Shown here: positions 37,291 to 50,430 of the stretch, in pieces
How positions within the stretch are numbered: position 1 is the stretch's first letter
Layout of the letters: each line of letters starts with the position of its first letter
DNA from: Homalodisca vitripennis
Taxonomy: Eukaryota; Arthropoda; Insecta; Hemiptera; Cicadellidae
DNA length: 64,000 nucleotides
Direction of reading: 5' to 3'
NCBI RefSeq assembly: GCF_021130785.1
Contig: NW_025776242.1
Location: 335,846 to 399,845 of the forward strand
Made by a program: the position numbers and the translations under genes
Notes under the pieces: model-generated
What the model saw: only the letters and a program-made list of their open reading frames with translations
Database searches by the model: none
Told to the model about the DNA's origin: nothing

Positions 37291-38055
37291 AAACTCTCGA
37301 ATCACAAATATGATACAAATAAGTTGCCTATTTCAATCCTTTAAACGTATGGCATAATGCTGTAACAATCTAGACATATGACCAAAACAGTTGTTTCAGA
37401 ATGGCGTGATAACTTATATCTCACATGTTTAGAAGACTTACGGTACTGAAGTTTCCCCCATTGAGTACCTAAAGTAAATCTGTATGCTGAAAAAAACAAT
37501 CAGAATATTATTACAATTGTCCTTGTAAATCATGCACCTTAAAGTGGGTTATTACTATTAAAGGTACATACGTATATTCTATATAACGAGTAGAACTAGA
37601 TCTTAAATGCATGATATGAACATGATTTATACATAATAAATAATTATACTTTAAAGAAACATCATCACTATTGATGTGAAGGCATTTAAATTTTGCTCTA
37701 AATATATAGTCAGAGAGTTTATTGAGTCCAGAAGAGTCCCACTCTAATAAATGCTTGTATACATTATGTTTGCATTAGATAGAATGGTTGAAGAATAAAA
37801 TAAGTTACAGTTAAATAAATAAGTTTCCTATAAGAACTTCCTTTCATTCCTAGTTTATTGACTTTATTATCCTGACAATCTATGTGTTGCAGTTTTTAAA
37901 TAATCAAATTTCGTTAATCTCAATAGAAAAAAAAACGACACGAAATATTTGTACTATAGCAGACAATGTAATTTGTCTTACTAAAAAATAATCACGCTTA
38001 CAGATAAGATGGTAATGCATTGGAGTAACTTTCTCCTTTCATAAAATTTTCTGGT
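37233..38055 (-). CDS. Candidate 3' exons of an unrecognised gene, copy B
   Basis: Minus-strand blocks 38002-38055 (54 nt), 37442-37486 (45 nt) and 37233-37272 (40 nt, ending TGA) match copy A in length, splice signals (GTAAGC and GTAAGT donors; CTAAG, TTTTTTCAG and TTTTCAG acceptors) and joined frame: FMKGESYSNALPSYL, IQIYFRYSMGETSVP, WPRSCVDPTSSL, stop. Amino-acid changes against A include V-I, T-S, N-S and F-Y, mostly conservative. No domain is recognised. Upstream exons probably include 43511-43640, but the phase between that block (one leftover base) and the 54-nt block does not fit directly, so at least one exon would be missing from this model. Confidence 0.33.
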
Positions 38056-40239
38056 CTTAGACTATTATTCAGTAGAAATAAATGCACATAATAAAACTAT
38101 GAAAATAACTTATTTCATTGTATTAAGCAGAACACGTTTTTACGTCGGTGAAGCTGACATTCATTAATACTCTAAAGCATACCATTATTGTTAAGTTCTA
38201 TAACTGAGCAATGTTTAAAAACAAGACCCACTTTTTTGAAGTACGGTCATCATATGTAAAATAACTCATGCTTCGTACATTAAATAAATATATCAACCGC
38301 AAGTTAAATAGATCATCCCTTTTTTTAAGCAAGATTACCCCTACACTTAACAACACACTAAAACTAAGATAAAGAACAAAATCGTAACAAAATCAAATTT
38401 ATCTTTTTACTTTCCCTCAGCCTTTTCCTCATCTCTGAGTGATATTCAGTGCACCTGCACATTAACATGGTTGGTACGTTATTCAATTACTCTTACTCTT
38501 ATATATACAATTCAGTATTTTTTATACAAACTACAACTTAATTAATGTCCCCTGACTTTTATGATTTAATTGTTACACATTCATAAAATTTCAATTTTGG
38601 TATATGTTTAGCCTTAAGGGATTTTGGAACCAAAAGAAAAGTTATTACTTATGATTTATGAGATGCTGTGATCATTTTGTTCACCTAAGTGATAGCGCTT
38701 GAACTTAAAACGGGGCTAGCTTAACTAGCTGGTGATATTGGTGAATACCATGAATTATGGACTGAACGTAATGACTAGCCTAAATCCATATTAATGTTTT
38801 GATAGCTCAATCAATACTGCTTCTGCAAGCTTAGGCTTCACTCCTTGAGAAATTAGCTTCCTCCATCACTCAAGAGCAACCAACTATTGCTTAATGATTC
38901 TAATCCAATTAATCTTCATATCGACATATTCAAGTAACTCTTTCATAACTCTACACATATATATTATATCACTGGCTTTACCAAAAGTATGTGTAGAAAG
39001 GTTTTCGTTCTTATATTGAGGTCTGTTCTCCACCAATCATAGGAAGGTACATCCTTAAACCCTTTTGTCAGGTTCTTTGCGATTCATATTAAGATGTGCA
39101 CGGCACATAAACACATTGTGACCTCTACGGTTTGGTGAGTCCTCAATTGGACCAATTCAATTTTGATGTCACCCTCGGTAGTTATTTGGCTTCTCAAACG
39201 GTGAGTTTATCTCCCCTTCCTGATGAGATTAGATAAAATACAATCGAATATGATCTAACCTCCTCTTACAAATGTCTTGTAATAATCTATCTCAGCGTAC
39301 TTGTAGTGAGGCATGCTCCATGCTCCACTTCCGCTATTTCGTTATTGTATTATGATTTTCACTGTTCACTGTAATTGGAATAAATGGCATTGTACAGTTT
39401 TACTGTCCTCAATAATGTTAAGGCGAGACAGGATGTGTTGAGGTTATAAGGACTTCTTTATTGGCAGTTCCACTCATAACATTGTGAACCTCTATCAGCA
39501 AGTGACCCTAGTTTATGTTATATTAGTAGTTTAATATCTCTGGTATTAGACATATTACTGTAATTTGATGAATTCATCGATGGAATTTAATCTATGTTTA
39601 TCTAATTTAAATTACGTTTTCAACTATTGACTTAGTTCTAAACAATTTTATTAGCCCATATGTTTGAATATAAATAGTTATCTGTATCCAAATAAACTCT
39701 ATTTTACTTAGGTAAAAGCTTAGCTCAGTTTATTATTAACTATCTCACCTCTGTAAAATTTCCTCCAAAATTTATCGTATATCACGAAAGGATGAGTATA
39801 GTAGTCTTGAACGGTCAGAAGAAGACCAGAACATATTTTAGATGTAGTCATATGAGGCCAACCTCAAGAAAACCCATCACTGAGAGAATCTCCTGCAAGG
39901 AATTATTATATATTTTAAAATTAACTCGTATAAAAACAACGAATTTATATACTTCTGTAACTTTAGTCTAGGAAGACATTCATGTGAGCCTTGGTAAGTG
40001 CAAACTTTAGTATTGTATTCATAGTAACCAATGCAATTTACTTTATTGTTGTTTTTCGCACAAATGAATAATAATATTGAAATAAAGAAAATAATATAAA
40101 AAGTAATTTAATATATAACTAATAAGCGAAACATCATTACCAAAATTGGAGAATTATTTAAATTATTACTAAAAGACAATATTGACTTTAATTAAATAAT
40201 AGAGTACACAAAGATAAATAATGCAGAAATGTGAGGGAC

Positions 40240-41995
40240 ATGAAATAGTAATAGCTGAGATTAGTGACAAAAAAAACTATTTCAAAAACGTAAGGGCAAA
40301 TTAATGTTAGAAGATCGTTCCAATCGTTTACTGACAGTAGTGCCTGTCCTCATCAGCAAAAGGAAGGCGATCCTGATCTGCCGTCGTCCTACAGGTCTCT
40401 CTGCATGTAAGACATTGCGGGTAAGCTTTTCTTGAAGTTAAACCGCTTCTGCCTGACTACTACCTTTGAAGCTGATAGGGACTTGTGACCTTGTCAGGAT
40501 TCAGAAAGCGGTTGTCAACAATTGACTCTATCACAGAAGTGTAACTGACCGTAGTAAGAGCTAAGAGTCCGCAACCTCTTCTCCTGTCTAGTACTGCTTC
40601 TTGATATCAAGAATTCCCCTAACTCACTGAGGAGGATGAGGAACGTGCTGCACAACACATTCCGCATTCCATCGTGCCTCTTGTAGCTGATAAGAAATTA
40701 TTTGAGCTTTAGACGGTTGGTCTGCGACACAGGACGGAATGAGGACGATTTTTGTAATATCAGGCTCAGGACTCAATACTAGGCCCGGATCTCGGGGATA
40801 ATGCTTACGATAGTATCCTGCGATCCGAGATGCCTGAAGAGACTGCGCTTGTTGAGTATGCCGATAACTTCTCATCGCTGTACATAACATTGAGCTGGCC
40901 CAGCAAAAGTGCAATCAATGAGTGCATATTCCTAACGCTTAGGAATGTCCGATCATGGTCTCTCGCTCGCTTTGGGTAAACCAGATATCATGATTATCTA
41001 AACAAATTATTGAAATAGTCTCTTAATCTCTTAAGACCTTTGCATATCCTAACAAACTAATGTCCATTTTCGGGGTCATAGGTGTAGAAGAAGACGTTTG
41101 TTAATGTCTGAAGTCAAGTCTGTTCTATACGAGGCTGAGGTGTGGGCAGAAAACAAAGAGGGTTTTCGGATGCGGATAGCTCTCGTGTGAAGCGTCAGGC
41201 TGCGCTTCGAGTGTGTTTCACCTACAACATTGTATATGAACCTGTCGTCTTAGTTATTGCTGGAGATGTCCCTGTTGAGCTCGGAGAGAAAGGCAATTTG
41301 CCTGAGACAAGGCGATATCGGCAAGGACACTGCCAGATCAGAAGAGCGTTCTCGAACCTAACACTAGTGGAAACATAGCTCGGGGGCAAGGCCCGGGGAT
41401 GCTTGGTTACGACTTAGCAAACAAGTCAAAAAATATATTTAAATGTTACAAAGTGGATTATTACCTGACCTACTTCATCACAGGGCACAGCTACTTCAGG
41501 TCGCACACCAATCGGATGAGCAAGCCGGTTCCCCGGGTTATATCTATTGTCCGGGCATTCTAGAAGACTTAGAAGACTTTCTTCTCCATGCCACCTTTGC
41601 TGGGGAAGACCCCGCTTGGAGGCCAATTGTCTACTTTGTATATTCTTGGTAGACAAGGTGTCCGGAAAGGTAATGGAGAATAAGTGTAACTGGAATTGCA
41701 ATTTCCAAGGTGTTCTCCAACTACAAAAGTCTGATCTAGATCGCTTAGTGGATTAAACCAAATGATCAAACGGCTAGAAATAGAGACAACCCTAAGGACG
41801 TAAGCCAAAGTAGGCCTAGCCTGCGATAGACAAATCCAGGATAGATCCCTAAACAACAGAGGATTTGTTAATGGGTAACCCGTGGGTTCCATTCCGCCGC
41901 TTATAGGAGTTCCTACTACAGGCTGGCCACATGTGCATTTTCCCGACTCTCACTGAAAAAAGATTACTGTTGGTAGTGGGTAGCAACACGGCAAC
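40240..41995 (+). mobile_element. Degenerate R1/I-type LINE fragment
   Basis: Present only in copy B. Plus-strand words, in changing frames, follow the order of a LINE polymerase: YRSLCM-DIAGKLFLKLNR (40389-40450), SGFRKRLSTIDSI (40492-40535), LVEYADNFSSLY (40848-40880; the YADD box reads YADN) and LYEAEVWAEN (about 41125-41155). The open frame 41142-41378 follows with KRQAALRVCFTYNIVYEPVV and LVIAGDVPVEL. Last comes a knuckle-like YCPGILEDLEDFLLHATFA (41541-41600), where the family has a C-P-G...EH..F.C pattern. The 'RxxALRVxxAYRTVSxxAxxVIAG' signature is characteristic of R1/TRAS-like elements. Heavily mutated; the 5' end and endonuclease are missing. Confidence 0.75.
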
Positions 41996-43022
41996 AAATT
42001 TATATTGTTTAAAAAAAGGCATGTAATTTGGTAAGGAAGCATAGTTAAAGCAATTTCATATTAATGCCGCATAAAAATGGCAGAAAGTATACGTCACTGC
42101 GATACGTATACTGAAATTTAATTTAAGTCATACAAATAAGTTTTAAGCGTAGTATGTATAGCAAAGAGAATTACTGATGGTATCTTATTGCCTGGAAAGA
42201 AAACTTGGAACGGTCCTAAGACGAGCACAGGAAAGGTTATTAGAATAATAAAGCCACAATTCGAGTAAATAAAAGATATCGCGAGGGTTTGGAGTACCGA
42301 TAGACGAGCTGTGTATAACCTCACCCTTAGGATCTGAGTTAGAGTTACAAACCATGTCAGTAACCATCGGTATTTTCACCAGTAACTTCGACATTAGTAC
42401 CGACTCTCCTCCTGATTGTGTTTTATAAGGTCTTCACAAAGACCAGTGGCCCAAGAGAAATATGTACAATATTAACAGGCAGGTACCTGTGCAACTGAAG
42501 TACTTGTACGGATTATTGGAAAAACAAACTTTTAAACTTCCGAGGATGATTATATAATTGAACGGACTATATTTATTATGTACTCAAATTTATACTAGGA
42601 CAGAAAATGTATCGAAATTAGGCGGGTTACAGTTACGGGTGTGTTGCTAAAAGATAACTATCTAGCAATAGGAAGAAGGATTAGAGGTTATGATTATATA
42701 ATAAATTAAAATATAACAATTACAAGAGAGCTGGTTATATATAATAATCACTAAGTTACACAGAATTACATGAAAACAACACGCAATAAAGCATTTACAT
42801 GCTAGTAAAACTTCAACATGTGTTCATTAAATAGCAATTCAAGTAGAGTAATAGGCCAGTTATACCCCAAGATAAAGAGTTAATGATAGGCAATTACAGG
42901 ATTGACATAGATATAAAAATGTAAGAGGGTTTAACCACAATAGAGGTTATTATTTATCAATGACAATAAACCTTTACAGTCCCTGAGTCTCATGATGGTG
43001 ATTTTGAGGGATAACGTAAAGG

Positions 43023-43256
43023 TTTCATACCAGATGTGACTTTGGCAACTCAAGGTGTTAGTCTGTATAGTGAACTTAAACTTGGTACATTTTTAGAAGA
43101 TTTCATACGAGGTGTGACTTTGGCAACTCAAGGTGTTAGTATGTATAGTGAACTTAAACTTGGTACATTTTTAGAAGATTTCATACGAGGTGTGACTTTG
43201 GCAACTCAAGGTGTTAGTATGTATAGTGAACTTAAACTTGGTACATTTTTAGAACT
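43023..43256. repeat. 78-bp minisatellite, three units
   Basis: Units start at 43023, 43101 and 43179 and differ at only a few bases. Because 78 is a multiple of 3 the array is open in one frame (TLATQGVSMYSELKLGTFLE repeated). Copy A at about 11480-11540 has a single diverged unit, so the array expanded in B. The peptide resembles nothing I know; I treat it as non-coding. Confidence 0.9.
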
Positions 43257-43510
43257 CTTTATTAGAAGTTTTAGCTAAGAATAGAATATACGTATTGTCT
43301 TACATGTTCAGTTTTTATAAACACAAATATTTTGTATTTTGTAGTTTTGTGGATTAATCACAGTGTTTCTTTCTTCATTTATATAATTTTACATAAATTT
43401 AGAACAAACAATACCCAGAGCAAAACGTATGGTATATACATCCTTTATACTACTTATATACATATAGGAAGAGTTACGACAGAGGCAACCAATAAAATAT
43501 TTATATTTAC

Positions 43511-43640
43511 CATTTAGAAGAGGTGCTACGCTGATCCTCTTGGGTCCATTATCGATCAGATGGTGAAATTCCGGATTATAGTCTAAGGCAGAGTTAACGA
43601 ACACTAAACCGTTATTCTTCAAACCACGCACAACTCTATG
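43511..43640 (-). CDS. Candidate exon of an unrecognised gene, copy B
   Basis: A minus-strand 130-nt block between GTAACATTTAG and a donor AAATG/GTAAAT. It is open from its first base: HRVVRGLKNNGLVFVNSALD, then YNPEFHHLIDNGPKRISVAP, LLN plus one base. Copy A (11807-11918) shows the same frame until a 1-base deletion. I recognise no family. The frame's openness over 43 codons in AT-rich DNA and the splice signals are the evidence; a chance ORF is possible. Confidence 0.33.
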
Positions 43641-43799
43641 CTAAATGTTACTGTAGAACATATCAAATATTTTGAAGATTATTAGTTCAAAAATTTGGTT
43701 TTCATGGAGACGGCGATATACATTGTTACAAAATCTCTTATCTAAACAAAATTTATTATCTAATAACTTTAAACGATAAATATTTGTATACGTATAATA

Positions 43800-43890
43800 T
43801 TATCTCGGAAACGGCTCAAACGAATTTCATGAAATTTAGTATTCAGGGGTTCAAGGGTGATAAATACGTAGTTAAGTTTTATTTTTAGAA
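43800..43890. repeat. Dispersed short repeat fragment
   Basis: CTCGGAAACGGCTCAAACGA then ATTTCATGAAATTTAGTATT has the form of the 'aacggctcaaacgattttgatgaaatttgg' repeats seen widely in insect genomes. It is not found at the matching place in copy A. Confidence 0.4.
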
Positions 43891-44284
43891 AACGTTGTTT
43901 TATCTGTGTCTTCAAGCAATGACAAACTGCTACAAAACCAATATTTATTTATTTGGTTACATTCTATAGTAAATAACATCTGGGCAATGACATCTGCAAT
44001 ATGACATCTGACGTTTCACAACAAGACTTATGAGCCAATCATCACTGCTGATGTTTCATCAAATACGCCAAAGAGTAAAAATAATTTTTGTATAAATTTA
44101 CGAAGGTTAAAACGGAGATAAAATTTTGCTTTTAATACAAGTTAATTAATAATTTCACGCCTTTTAAAATTAAACCTATTTATCCTTTTCATATACTTCG
44201 TCTCACACGTACTGCTAAATTCAAATGCCTGCAAACATGAATTAACAACATACAAGCATAAATCTCATGGTTTCGATGTTTCGA

Positions 44285-44660
44285 TGTCTAAAAGATTTGC
44301 GGCAGCGTGTGACACAACGTGCAGTTAACTAAAATGACGAGCAACGAAAATTCCGATTAGAAGAACCAAGACGTCGAGACAGAAGACGTCGAAGGGTTTT
44401 TAAACTTAATAATTATTTATTGCAGTACGAGTGTAAATGTGTTGTTACTGCAGCTGTGCAATATCACGCCTTTAAAAATGTTGTGTATCTATTTTTCCCC
44501 GTGGGAAACCCCGTGGAACAGGATTCTAATAGCATAAATATAAATTCGTTTGGTGAATGTTGTGTGCATGGACAAATTTGAATGGAGCAACAAAAAGTTT
44601 AAAATGAATTTGTACGTCTTTTTTATTTAAACCGTCACCCATATTCGGAAGAGTGTCGTA
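44285..44660 (+). pseudogene. Helitron Rep/helicase N-terminal remnant, copy B
   Basis: Parallel to 15800-16345 in copy A. Readable pieces are RLEEPRRRDRRRRRVF, YECKCVVTAAVQYHAF, INSFGECCVHGQI and LNRHPYSEECRNKI. It is cut off by the AC microsatellite at 44672. The arginine-rich stretch and the ECC-x-x-G word match Helitron proteins upstream of the Rep domain. No intact frame remains. Confidence 0.6.
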
Positions 44661-44671
44661 ATAAAATACGG

Positions 44672-44774
<103 letters not shown>

Positions 44775-46323
44775 TCTCCCTCATATTTAAACTTCAAAAA
44801 CGCTATAGGGCCTTCGATTGTCATATTCCATAGTCCCATAGTCAAATAGAGATGTGGACTAACTCTTTTACCCCTATATCTTGATATTTACGTTTAGTAC
44901 TGTGCCATTCCTGAAATTCCAGTAACTTATCTGTTTGAGATTTTCTTATAGCGTTTATAACTTGCTCTATGAAGGGGAGGAGCATATGAGAGAAAAACCT
45001 TGTTGTTCAGAAAAAGGTTGTTAGAACAAACTTAAGTATTAGAAAACACTATTTATCCGTACAGTTGCCATGTACACAAAGAATCATAATATTCTCTGAA
45101 ATACGGATATTTAATCTCATGTTCCAGAAGGGAAACTGATTTCATTCCTCCCATCCATCACACAATACAATTCAACTAGAAAACCTCCTTCATCGTACAT
45201 AAATTCACAATTTTGGTCCAAGAACGTTATCAAGATAACTATAGGGATTAGACTGAAATGACACATTTGGGACTTACTATTAGAACGACAAGTGCACTCA
45301 TTGAACTAGTTCATCGACCAACTAAAATTAAAAAATAAATATTAAAATAAATCAAGTTAAAATATTTAAATTTAAATTGAACAATTGTGTGTCTAAAGCA
45401 AATGCTAAATAAAGAATAATGTCCATGTGTGTATTTAAACTAAATCTAATTTTTTTTGGGTAAAGTGTATCACACATACTGAACACTCAGAATTAGTTAG
45501 CCTTATCAGTATTTCATAACTATTATAACATCATTGTTCGTTTTTAATTAGAGATATTCTTCTTTATACTTTGTCTTAAATATCACAGACTAAAAAAAAT
45601 ACCTTTCTTGAACGTTACTAATATTTTAAGTAGTGTTATGATTCATTAATGGAGCTGTCCGTGTATTAAAATGTCTTATGCATAATAAATACATACTTTT
45701 AGCTCAATTTTTAAAACTAATAACCGTTTAAATTAAACAGTAATAAAATGAGCTATTAACGATAGCTTTGAATGTTTTCGAAAAGTTGAAATATGCTTGA
45801 GCTCTAGTGTCTAGTGTTTATAAAGGGAAAGCGTCCCTACAACCTCTTCCGATTTAATTACGTATCTTTCCAAAACACTTTTCGTCCAAATTTGTTGTAA
45901 AATATTTACATTTAATGTGTCAATTTCTTTAATTTTTATAATGTAACGAAACTAAAGTTTTTAAAATTGTTACAATACAATATTATATAATATTCACAAT
46001 AATAACTACAGAAAATTACGTACTAAACCATAATAACTAGTACTTCCCTGAAAAATAGGAAAGTGATTTATAGCTTTTTTAAGTAAGCTTTAGATTAGAC
46101 CTAGATAAACCCAATATCGGTTTTGTTTTGTATAATTTGTTTTAAATAATATTAGTTTAAAAAAACTAATGTTAGTGACAATAAAACTGACTGATAATTC
46201 AGGAAAACTAATTTATAAATAAATATGTGTTTTAAAACCCCAATAACCAACTATTTATGTCTTATTTAAATGCTAAGTATTGTATTAATTACTAATATTA
46301 ATATACCACTCTGTATTCCTTAC

Positions 46324-46379
46324 ATGAAACCCAATTAGTGTATATTACTTCCACGAGCTACCTCCATTTGTTACATCAG
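46324..46379 (-). other. Candidate non-coding exon, copy B
   Basis: Counterpart of 20459-20514: same 56-nt length, acceptor-like CAACAACAG and donor TTTCAT/GTAAGG. No open frame. Confidence 0.25.
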
Positions 46380-46495
46380 CTGTTGTTGACACACGTGAGG
46401 TAGTGTGAATGTTATTTCCAATGTATACAACACGGAAAATGAAATATAAACGAATGTAAATTAAATGATTAAAGAATTTTTAATTACATTTTATA

Positions 46496-46500
<5 letters not shown>

Positions 46501-46558
<58 letters not shown>
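46501..46558. repeat. (AT)n microsatellite
   Basis: 29 pure AT units. The matching place in copy A (near 20640) has no such run. Confidence 0.95.
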
Positions 46559-46560
<2 letters not shown>

Positions 46561-47229
46561 CAGAAAATTCAAATAAATATTGGTCACTAGTTTAAATATT
46601 TAAACTAGCCTAAAATGTATGAGCATAAATCTTCCCAGTGTTTGCAAACATATAACGAGACTCCTGAGTATACAGGGTGCTTAAAGAATGTGGAGAAATA
46701 ATTTTAATTCCTTGACAGTAAAAAATTTAATTTGGCAAACATGTACTAAAACAGCAAGACTTAAAAGATTTTCAAGACTCATAAAAGTTTCTAAAAAGGG
46801 GAATCTTATTCGTTTTGAATTGATAATAGATAATGGAGTTAATATGTATTAAGCACTGTTGTTCAACCAATAAATATACATTTACAGATCTAGTTATAAG
46901 GGTACATGACATTTTGATAAAATCTTCTCTTATGCAACTGTCTCTCCAGCTTTCAGATGAAAGATTAAATTTTAGCTGGTTTATAACTCACAGATGAACT
47001 TAATTGTAGCTTTTTGGCTATCCACTGGATACAGAAGAACCCACTAAGTCACTTATATCTTGGGAATGTCAGGGATATCTTCACCATGGCATAACATACC
47101 ACAAATCTCCAGATATTGAGGTGGAAGACAGGATTAATAAGTCTATTAGATAGAATTATAATGGTTTTTCTGTACTCTACTGTTTTACGAGGATGGTCTG
47201 AGATTTTTCTGAACTGAGAAGATGTTATG

Positions 47230-47850
47230 CTGAATTTTTTAACACAGTCTCCTTGTAACTCTACAAACTTCTCTCAACGATACTCCCATCTCTGTAACAG
47301 TCCAAATAGTACTCAGAATTTCTTTATACAGATAATAATTTTTCACAAAGGTGATTTTCTTTTTTGACAAAAACTTTTTGTCCTTTGAGAACAATGTTTT
47401 TAGTGAGGGAACAAAACGAAATCGCATGGGGCTAGATTAGATGAGTAAGTTGGATGGTCAAGTAGTTCAAACTCATATTTCATAGATTTTCGCCATCGCA
47501 ACCGGTGAGATGTGAAGCGATGCGTTGCCTTCCTGAAAGGGGACAACGCAATTGTGGTAGTTTTCCACAAGTTCTGCCTTCACCTTGTCGGCAGTATGCT
47601 CCAGTAATATTTTATTATTTTTTAAAGATAATCGATGAAAATAAGTACGTTACTATCCCAAAAACAGTTACTATCACTTTTGCAGAAGAATAAACACTTA
47701 TTTCTTCGGAGCCGGTTCCCTTTTGCAGTTCACTGTTTGGACAGTATATGTGTTTGGGGCGTATATTGGTGTATCCAAGTTTCATCTACAGTAATTAATC
47801 AGTGGCAAAACTCGCATTTATTTCACCGAAACTGCGCCAAAAGAACGTTG
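47230..47850 (-). pseudogene. Mariner transposase remnant (Hsmar1/SETMAR-like)
   Basis: Read on the minus strand in shifting frames: VDETWIHQYTPQT (first Asp, about 47765-47790), CFWDSN then IFIDYL (about 47625-47670), QEGNASLHISPVAMAKIYE (about 47480-47540) and SNLAPCDFVLFPSLK (third Asp, about 47395-47440). The order and wording match the cecropia-type mariners that include Hsmar1. In the second motif the usual QDNA reads QEGNA, so the catalytic Asp is lost; several stops are also present. It lies just beyond the end of copy B and is absent after copy A. Terminal repeats were not identified. Confidence 0.75.
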
Positions 47851-50030
47851 TAAATGTTCATTCGACCTAGTTGGTCTACCTCGGCTCTCAACGCGAGGAC
47901 AGCTATCTCATGCCTAAATGTTGATTAAATATGTAACATGTGTAAATGGTAGTGTCTCCATATACAGAATTCAACTCAACCTTTATTTGAATCCAAAAAT
48001 ATATTTAATAACAGCTCTATAATCGAATATGTTCATTTTTACAAAAAACTCACATAACTTACTAAAACGACTGTTACATAAAAACTGCGAGTCCAAAGGA
48101 GCTGAAACTTTGGTGAGTACTATCAAGAGATGAACAAGGATATTTATTGGCTTTTATTTACGGAACGCTTCCATCTTCTCCTGCTTGCTGTTTTTGATTT
48201 AGTATTATGCCCTGTTTCATTAATTAGGCTCTTGTCTTTTTACATGTGTTCAGGTATTTAATGCTTCGATTAATATTAAAGAAAATTATTTCAAGTCTAA
48301 TATGAGTATATATATTTTCTTAACAATGTAATAGCAGCAATATATTTGTTTAGAGAGAAACAAAATACAATAAAAATTTAATCTAATAACTCTTTCAAAC
48401 AAGAAGATATTAAATAAATCAATAACCAGGTAACTAAAAGAATGAACAGTGCTCAGTAATATTTTTGTTTGTTTTTACAATGTATCAGTTATATGATTGA
48501 ACCAATGATAAAGTATCTTAAATATAAGGTAAAACATACTGAATTAGATGCTAATTAGTTTGGTCTGGTGACATTTCCGTTAAAAGGAGTGCCCCTGTTA
48601 CGTAAATGCGATAAGAGAAAGGCCGAATAATCCGATGAAGTGCTCTCACTGTCATCATCTAGGATCTTAAACGCGTTGAAGTAGGCCTATGTTAAACTTC
48701 GTGAAAGAAAATGGTAATAATATAAGTATGGTTTGGTTTTAAAAAGTGTATAATTCTCCGGTACTAAAAACGAATTACTGTAAGTGTATTTTGATGTTTG
48801 AGAAGTGTACCAAAATCATTAATTTATGAATAATCGTTGAAAAATTAACCTAATTCATTATATCAGTAAAATAATAGGTCCATACTCTACACACATATGA
48901 TTTTATAGCGATTTTTTAAAATCTTTAGCGTTTTGTTATAAGACAAGAAACATTTTTGAAATTTTACATTCGTTTCTTTCAGGAATTATAATATGACTTT
49001 CAGTATATACCAAGGAATAGTGTCAGGAAGCATGTGGAGGAGATTTCATGGCAATTTGAAAGAAACTAACATAAATTACATTAAAATTTAATTGATTGTG
49101 CAATATCCTATCATTTACGTAAATAAATGAGTTATTTTTCTTATAAAACAATATAATTAAATTAGTGAGGCTTGCACAAAGTTATAAACTATGTATATAG
49201 AATAAACCATAACTGTGTTTAATAACTGATTTATATTTAAGTTATAAATATCATGAATCTAAATGCGCCGGTCTATACAAAACGCATGCATAAATAACCC
49301 TTTTATATTACTTGACCTAGAACGCGCCCAAACTTCTTGCATTCAAGGGTCTATTTTCGATTATATTGTTTCCGAATAATCACTCGAAAACTAATTATAC
49401 GACTCTGAATATATAGTTTGACTATCAAAAACTCAATAAATCTATTTATTACAAATTTTTTAAGTATCGCAATTAGTACGTCTGTGTGGCTGATTACTAA
49501 TTTGTACATAGGTCACAATAGCCTAGTTGCAGCTTCCACCACCAATCCAACAGATTGCGCCTCGGAGAGATCTATTTTTTATTTACGATGTTTTAAATTC
49601 AAAATCAAAATACTAAATACTTTATACGTCAAACAAAATGACATGCGCAATGTATTTCTTTTTATAAGTTACAGAAAAGTCCATTTATTCTTCTAGTTAA
49701 GCTCAGCCTCTCAATTCACTATGGTCTTAAACGGTTCGTTATCTCTTGTACGTGTTTCTGGCAGACTTATTTGACTGTTTTCACCTAAGTAAAGTTCATT
49801 AACGTAATAAGTTGGTCTGAAAACAAGTAGTAAAATAAGTTATTTCCAAAATTGTACCGATTGTATTAAATAATAATTCTGGGGTAACTGGATTACCGGT
49901 AAAAGGAGTAGGCCCAAAAGAATGATAAGGACTGGACTGTAACAAAAAAGGCTGCTATCAGCGAGGCGCGCATCGCAGATGGCAGTGTTTGATAACGAAA
50001 TTGAGAGGTGGGTAAGGTAGACGTACCTCC
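47851..50030. other. AT-rich stretch, no gene seen
   Basis: The ORF at 49418-49696 (92 codons) has no domain or hydrophobic leader that I recognise. Up to about 48150 the sequence may be the 5' part of the mariner remnant. Immediately before 50031 is a locally GC-rich patch (GCGAGGCGCGCATCGCAGAT, 49960-49980). Confidence 0.45.
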
Positions 50031-50120
50031 TATCTCAGTTGATCGTTAGTTATAGTAACGAGTAGACTTTGATAGTGCTTAGAGTTAATCTTTTTGCTAA
50101 TCGTCATCGAACCTGCGGGT
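50031..50120 (+). promoter_or_regulatory. Candidate TATA-less promoter with first exon
   Basis: TCAGTT at 50035-50040 is a perfect insect initiator (TCAKTY, A+1 at 50037). AGACTT begins exactly at +28, matching the downstream promoter element RGWYVT at 5 of 6 positions. 82 nt after the start, CTGCGG/GTAAGT (donor GT at 50119-50120) is a near-consensus 5' splice site. There is no ATG in the presumed exon, so it would be a 5' UTR exon with the coding exons further downstream, perhaps outside the window. No TATA box at -30. Inference from motif spacing only. Confidence 0.35.
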
Positions 50121-50344
50121 AAGTAAAACCTTTTAACTCGAGTCCAGTCAATATTTATTCTTAATTATTTTCATTAATTTTGGGGAAAGAAATATTGTCA
50201 AAATTAAATTTAACTGGAATTTAGAAACTTGTACTTTTGATCTGTGCAATATAAAACTTGTTGGTGCGGTGAGCACATGTATATAGAATTTTATGTATAA
50301 ATACTAAAAGAGTTTTGTGGTTGTTACAGATGTTTTCAGCAATT

Positions 50345-50430
50345 TTTAACACTGAAGAATTTTTAAATCCCTAACACTGAAGAATTTTTAAATCTTTAAC
50401 ACTAAAGAATTTTAATTTTCTAACACTGAA
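50345..50430. repeat. Short tandem repeat, four units of about 22-26 bp
   Basis: TAACACTGAAGAATTTTTAA units, each followed by a short T/C-rich spacer. The fourth is cut after TAACACTGAA. Confidence 0.8.
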
